Assembly (NCBI GenBank): GCA_000697335.1
Contig: JNEM01012148.1
Coordinates: 1 to 12,165 of the forward strand
Direction of reading: 5' to 3'
DNA length: 12,165 bases
Source: Conidiobolus incongruus B7586
Taxonomy: Eukaryota; Entomophthoromycota; Entomophthoromycetes; Entomophthorales; Conidiobolaceae
Part shown: piece by piece, positions 7,430 through 12,165 of the stretch
Numbering within the stretch: the stretch's first letter is position 1
Layout: the number at the start of each line of letters is the position of its first letter
Translations under genes and position numbers: made by a program
Notes under the pieces: generated by a model
Database searches by the model: none
Seen by the model: the letters and a program-made list of their open reading frames with translations, nothing else
What the model was told of the DNA's origin: nothing

Positions 7430-7925
7430 ATGCCAAAAATCAGTAAAAAATTAAAAAAACAACAAAAATTAAAACATCAATTAGAAAATAATTTATTTAA
7501 AGAAGATTGTTTACAAAATTTTATCTCTGATGTTCAAAGTGATTTAAAATCAACTGTTGAATCAAGACCTAAGAACGAATTACGAATTACTTTAAATAAT
7601 AAGACCACAGTATTCTTAAATTATGCTAATAAAATACTTGAGGTAAATTAATTAACTTTATAGTTTTTTAATATTAACAACTTCTTTAATTTTAGGATAA
7701 AGAATATAAAAATTTAAAATTAATAGGAGAAGATTTAAGTATACCAAAAGTATTAATGATTAGTAATAAATTGAAAAATAAATTCAATTTAACACAAAAT
7801 ATCAAAGTTCAGAATTTAAGGTATTTTAATTTATATATCGATTTAATTAATTTTTAATATAAGTTATTAGTAATAATGGTAAATTAAGCCCAAGGATCAC
7901 AGTTGAATTGATTAAACCAGAGTGA
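7430..7925 (+). CDS. Small Alba-like putative nucleic-acid-binding protein (130 aa, three exons)
   Basis: Exons by my reading are 7430-7642, 7696-7820 and 7871-7925, with introns of 53 and 50 nt bounded by GT and AG. The joined frame is open for 130 codons and ends in TGA. Residues 2-16 are Lys-rich (K-K-L-K-K-Q-Q-K-L-K), suiting RNA or DNA binding. From about residue 50 the order of elements follows the Alba fold: a first strand (L-R-I-T-L-N), a helix (N-Y-A-N-K-I-L), a strand and turn ending in L-I-G-E-D-L-S-I-P-K where Alba has its G-x-A-I-x-K basic loop, a second helix (V-L-M-I-S-N-K-L-K), then two strands, the last being P-R-I-T-V-E-L-I at the C-terminus. Eukaryotic Alba proteins include the RNase P/MRP subunits Pop6/Rpp25 and Pop7/Rpp20; which one, if either, I cannot say. 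The start ATG at 7430 is the first in-frame ATG after an AT-rich leader. The gene converges on the Abp1 gene. Confidence 0.7.
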
Positions 7926-8181
7926 TTATCGTACAGCCAATATTTAATATATTATTGATCTTACAAAAGCCATAATTGTAAATTAATATAAAAATGAATC
8001 CAACTAGCCTTATTAAAATAAAATATGAATAAGGTTCTCATTATTATAATTGATAAAAGTGAATAATTTATTTTGTATATAAATTAACTATTCGTACACC
8101 TTATTGAAAAATTGATTTTCAACAGGTATTAGTGGTTAAACGGAATTGAAATGTGCGTTATTTTGAATGAAATTTAATGAA
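7926..8181. other. Shared 3' region between two convergent genes
   Basis: Only 256 bp separate the stop codons of the Alba-like gene (+) and the Abp1 gene (-). An AATAAA for the - strand gene is present at 8072-8067. The 3' ends of the two transcripts may lie close together or overlap. Confidence 0.5.
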
Positions 8182-10260
8182 TTATTGATCAACCAACTTG
8201 ACATAATTAGCTGGGAAAACACCTTTTTCGCCAGTTTCAAGTGAACCTTGCCACCAGTCATCGGAAATGAATTCGATATCATAAATATATTGATCCATGT
8301 TGAAAGTGATTTCAGTATCATCACCTGCAACATAATCATATAGGGCAATAGCAATGGGTAATTCCTCTTGCAATTCGTTTTCAATATGTCCATTAGTTTG
8401 AGGTTGGGTAGCCATATCAGCAGGAAGATTGTCAACTAATTCGACATAGTTGGAGGGGAAAATACCTGATTGATTGGACTCATTCACTCCGTGCCACCAG
8501 CCTTCTTCAATTTGTTGAATCTTAGTAATCATTTCGCCTTCCTTGAGCGTAAGTTCATTATCATCATCTGCTTGATAATCGTAAAGGGCAATTGCAGTTA
8601 GATACTCACTACCATCCTGGGTGGTTCCAGCATTGGCTGGTTCTTGATAAGTGAGCTCTCTGGCAGCTTCAGCTTGTTGGGCCAATAAGTTTTGCTCTTC
8701 TTCTGCAGCATTTCGGGCTTCCTCTTCTTGACGAAGTCTTTCTTGCTCTTCAGCTTCTCTTTGCTGTCTTTCGTATTCAGCTTGCTCTTGACGTAACCTT
8801 TCTTGTTCTGCAGCTTCCTCAGCCTCTCTTTGTTGTCTTTCGTACTCCTCTTGCTCTTGACGCAACCTTTCTTGTTCTGCAGCTTCTTCAGCTTCTCTTT
8901 GCTGCCTTTCGTGCTCCTCTTGCTCTTGACGTAACCTTTCTTGTTCTGCAGCTTCTTCAGCTTCTCTTTGCTGTCTTTCGTACTTAGCCTGTCTCTTCTC
9001 TTCTTCAATCTGCTTTTGTCTTTCTTGTTCACGGGCAGCTTCTCTTTCAGCTTCAAGATCACGTTGTTGTGATTGCTGTTGTTCCAACTCTTCTTGTTGA
9101 AGTTTTAAAAGTTCTTCCTGTTGTCTTAATTTCTCTTGCTGTTGCTGCAATTTGATTTGCTCCTGGTACTCTCTATCACGTCTTTCGCGCTCACGGGCAG
9201 CCTCCTCTTTTCTTTCACGTTCTGCTTGTGCAGCTTGCTCCAAAAAGCGATTTTGAAGAGGCTTAGGACGAGGAAGCGATATCTTTTGATAGACGGATCT
9301 GACCGGAGCGATACGATCATCTTCAGGAGAAGGAACCAAAGGAGGAATAGGGGTATCGACTCGTGCAAGAGGAGTTGGTTTGGTTGCTAAGTTTCTTACC
9401 GATGGATTAGTATTTGTAGAAGTGTTTGCAGCTGTACTTCTAACAGATACTGTGGACTTTGTAGGAACGACAGGAGGAGCCTATATTTCAAAATATGGGT
9501 TAGATTTCGATCAAGACTTTTTAAAGGACAAACCCCCATACCTTAGATTTAGGAAGAGCAGGAGGTTGACTCGTTTGTTGTTTAGCTTGCTCATGATAAG
9601 AATATTTGGCACCTGAACTTTCATTAACTCTTTTCATGATTTGCTGAGGGTTGATATCACTCTGTTTCAAATAGGATGAATAAAACTGCATTATAAACAA
9701 TTTTGAAGCGAATTACCTCATCTCTAGCATCAATATGTATATGATAACCCTAAAATTAATTCATTTATTTAGTAAATCAAAGTATGAAAATTGTATATAG
9801 ATTTTTACCTTCATGAAAGCCATCACATCGCCCAAATGACCTGGGAAAGAACCTTTTTTAAACATAGGAACACCTTCACCACACTGTAAAATATATTAGT
9901 TTATTGCTATTATAGCTATATGCAATAATATAAAATTACCCAAGACACAAAAATAAATTTAGGGAGATTAGTATTGGGATCTTTGATTCTTATAAATCCA
10001 TATAATAATAAACCATCATCGAAATGTTCAACAAAATCATCTAAATCACCATCTAACAAAGATTTAAAATATATTATTCAGCAATAAATTAAATACTGTG
10101 ATTTTGAATAATTACCTCCTTCTTCTACTACTTTCAAATCGTTAGTACCTTTATCATAACCAAAAATGCAATATGTGTTAGGGTTATTTGCATCTAAAAC
10201 AGATTGATAAGCTCTCTTTAACTCAGCACCGTGAGTTGATAAATTAACTCTGCTTGCCAT
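8182..10260 (-). CDS. abp1: Abp1/drebrin-like actin-binding protein: ADF-H, coiled coil, two SH3 (594 aa, six exons)
   Basis: Exons on the - strand: 10260-10116, 10052-9940, 9883-9809, 9749-9717, 9661-9542 and 9480-8182. The five GT-AG introns are 63, 56, 59, 55 and 61 nt, and the joined frame is continuous. Residues 1 to about 140 are an ADF-H domain; the segment K-F-I-F-V-S-W-C-G-E-G-V-P and the following G-Y-H-I-H-I-D-A-R-D-E and M-K-R-V-N-E-S-S-G-A are typical of Abp1/drebrin. Residues 150-235 are Pro/Ser/Thr-rich with P-x-x-P motifs. Residues about 243-440 are an E/Q/R-rich coiled coil. SH3 domains lie at about 455-512 and 536-594, each with A-L-Y-D-Y, a W-W pair and a P-x-N-Y-V end. The family binds actin filaments at cortical patches and links them through SH3 domains to endocytic partners; some fungal members have two SH3 domains. 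I see no separate acidic D-D-W motif for Arp2/3. Reading only the last exon would miss the ADF-H domain. The last two residues after Val are Asp-Gln, then TAA. Confidence 0.95.
8719..8979 (-). repeat. 69-bp tandem repeat inside the Abp1 coiled coil
   Basis: Three full copies (8979-8911, 8910-8842, 8841-8773) and a shorter fourth encode a 23-residue unit, E-R-Q-Q-R-E-A-E-E-A-A-E-Q-E-R-L then R-Q-E-Q-x-E-[HY]. These are residues 330-398 plus a remnant to about 416. The unit length is not an exact multiple of the heptad, so copy number may alter coiled-coil register. Confidence 0.9.
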
Positions 10261-11180
10261 AATTTTAATTTAACTATAATAAATAATATTAATATACAAA
10301 AGCTGGATTGAATTTTCTATTTTATTAACCTTTATTAAACAAAGAGTTAACATTCCTTTTATAATTTAATTTCCATTTATTCATTAAACTGATGTAATTG
10401 ATCCAAGTCACTCAATCAGATCAAGTTTTTGAATTGAAATTTCCCAATTACATTAAATTTTAACTATTTTTCTTGGTATTTAAAATTTTAAAAATTGTGT
10501 ATCCTCAATTTGGCAGAAATTTATTAATGAGAAGCAATAATCTGCGCTAATTCTTGATTTCAGTTATTTTGTAATATAATATTTTTTATTCAAACTTTTT
10601 TTTATATTATATTTATATTAAATATTATTTAAAGTTATTTGATAATTTATATTAAGTGTAATATTATGATTTATATGATTTTTTTAATAATTTTTTATTC
10701 ATAATAAATCATCAAATAATTCAAAAAAATAATAAATAAAATTTTGACTGAATTATAAAATTAACTCACTATAAGTTTATAACAATTGGACTAGTTAGAT
10801 TATTTCAAATTATACTTTTAGATATTTAGGAATGACAGCAATTATTAATACTTTCTTGAAATATACAGCTCATATGCTTTATTAGTATTATATATACTAA
10901 AAATTAATTCTAATTTTTGAGATTTTAATATTCAAAAACTACTGTAAAATGCTGATTATAGTTAGAACATCATAATATTAATTTTGGTTATTAATTGTAA
11001 TTATAATGTTATATAACATTATTAATTTTATTTTAGAGTAAATATATTAAGCAATTTATTTCGAATCATATTTAGCAAACACGTCTTAAAGTATTTGGTT
11101 TAATGATTGTAAAGTTTTTTCATTTAATAAGCTAATCAAATTTATGAAAACTAGGATGATGAGATAGATAGTAAATATGA

Positions 11181-11199
11181 TTATTATTATTATTATTAT
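11181..11199. repeat. (TTA)n microsatellite
   Basis: About six copies of the trinucleotide TTA in AT-rich DNA. Confidence 0.9.
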
Positions 11200-11831
11200 A
11201 ACTTTTAGTGGTTCTATATTTTTATCAACGTTAACTTGATAAAGTTCTCAATAACCTCAATGATAATATTGTATAAATGGATCCCTGAATATTTTTGTCA
11301 ATCATTACAACATGTTACCATTCAAGTAATACTTTTTGATTAGATCTTTTAATCAATAAAGTAGAAAAAAAACTTATGATTATACTACTAACTCCTATAC
11401 TATAACGTATAAGAAGTTCATGATAAAGCATATCATATTAAACAAAATATACAAAATAATAGTTTTAGAATCTAAACTATATATTCAATACTTCTTTTTC
11501 TTAAATATTTTTTATACTTGTTAATATTTTGAATTTAATTATTAAACAAAAATATTTCAAACCTTTAGTAGTATTAAAAAAATAATTATCTGAAGATATT
11601 TTATTATCTTCTATAAAATATTAAGTGATATATAAATATCAATGTTAATTACATAATCACATAATATATATAAATTTGATATAATTTAAATTTTTGAAAT
11701 TAATCATGACTTATTGAAAAATAATGTTAATTTTGAAAATTAATCAAATAATAATTTATTGCTCTAAATTTCAAGTAATAAGACTCTTTTGAAATCAAAT
11801 TTAATATAATATTTAAAATTTAATTTATAAG

Positions 11832-11857
<26 letters not shown>
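11832..11857. repeat. (TA)n microsatellite
   Basis: A run of 13 TA dinucleotides without interruption. Confidence 0.95.
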
Positions 11858-11863
<6 letters not shown>

Positions 11864-12165
11864 CTCATAATCTTTTTTATTATTAGTAATTTTCTGTTAT
11901 ATTTTTAACAAACTTCTAGCACCTAATAAATAATTTTTTGTTAAAGATTAAAATTTAATATTTTATAAAATATTTAAATTTATTTATAAGAATATTTTTT
12001 CTTTTAAATGTATTTTTTGAATATCTAGATCAATTATCATTATATAGGTTATAACTTGATAAATATATTAAATGCAATAGCTTTTTTTAGTTCTTCAATT
12101 AAAATATTCTTTATAGCTTTAAATTTTAATTTTTATTATTTATTATATTAAATAATAAATATCTT

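Larger units (their letters stand above)
10261..12165. other. AT-rich gene-free stretch upstream of Abp1
   Basis: Apart from the first few hundred bases, which must hold the Abp1 promoter, I find no coding region, tRNA or recognisable transposon. The sequence carries simple repeats near 11181 and 11832 and is otherwise A/T with dense stops on both strands. Confidence 0.6.

Noticed and set aside
8598-9062. A 154-codon open frame within the Abp1 coiled-coil region
   Set aside because: It is another frame of the same 69-bp repeat; the Abp1 frame continues into two clear SH3 domains.
1-12165. CRISPR array, bacterial operon or phage content
   Set aside because: No spaced identical repeats or bacterial signals were found; introns, the tRNA form and the protein families are eukaryotic.

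Overview
The window looks like nuclear DNA of an AT-rich eukaryote, most likely a fungus. The intergenic DNA is extremely AT-rich and broken by (TA)n tracts. Seven introns of 50-63 nt with GT-AG borders can be placed by reading frame. There is a eukaryotic tRNA-Gly(GCC), an Abp1-type actin-binding protein with two C-terminal SH3 domains, and two secreted proproteins cut up by dibasic (Kex2-type) sites. An early-diverging, AT-rich lineage would fit, but the sequence alone does not fix the group. Gene density is low: four protein genes and one tRNA in 12 kb.

Left half (1-6300): two intronless genes on the + strand, 1160-1732 and 5044-6282, encode secreted, low-complexity, tyrosine-rich proteins of 190 and 412 aa. 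They share one plan: signal peptide, Pro/Ala/Val-rich pro-segment, a first Arg-Arg-Gly site, then tyrosine repeats built around Y-K-[ST]-Y. In the larger protein the tail is a 33-residue tandem repeat. Each unit closes with V-x-x-W-x-x followed by a basic pair and then usually Tyr, the layout expected of a precursor that Kex2 cuts into many related peptides. Between the genes lie a decayed Tc1/mariner transposon (about 1977-3240) with recognisable terminal inverted repeats, and an unexplained GC-richer, G-skewed island (about 3960-4255).

Right half (7125-10260): a tRNA-Gly on the - strand with its Pol III terminator; a small three-exon gene (7430-7925, +) whose spliced product resembles the Alba fold of nucleic-acid-binding proteins; and, convergent to it, a six-exon Abp1/drebrin-like gene (10260-8182, -) with an ADF-H domain, a long E/Q/R coiled coil carrying a 69-bp tandem repeat, and two SH3 domains. 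These are housekeeping genes and show no obvious functional link to the secreted pair. The last 1.9 kb is AT-rich DNA in which I see no gene.

The most promising candidate for something undescribed is the secreted tyrosine-repeat pair. It resembles Kex2-processed repeat proteins, or ribosomal-peptide precursors, but no tailoring enzyme (such as a UstY-type oxidase) lies in the window. A structural wall or adhesive role for these proteins remains a live alternative.
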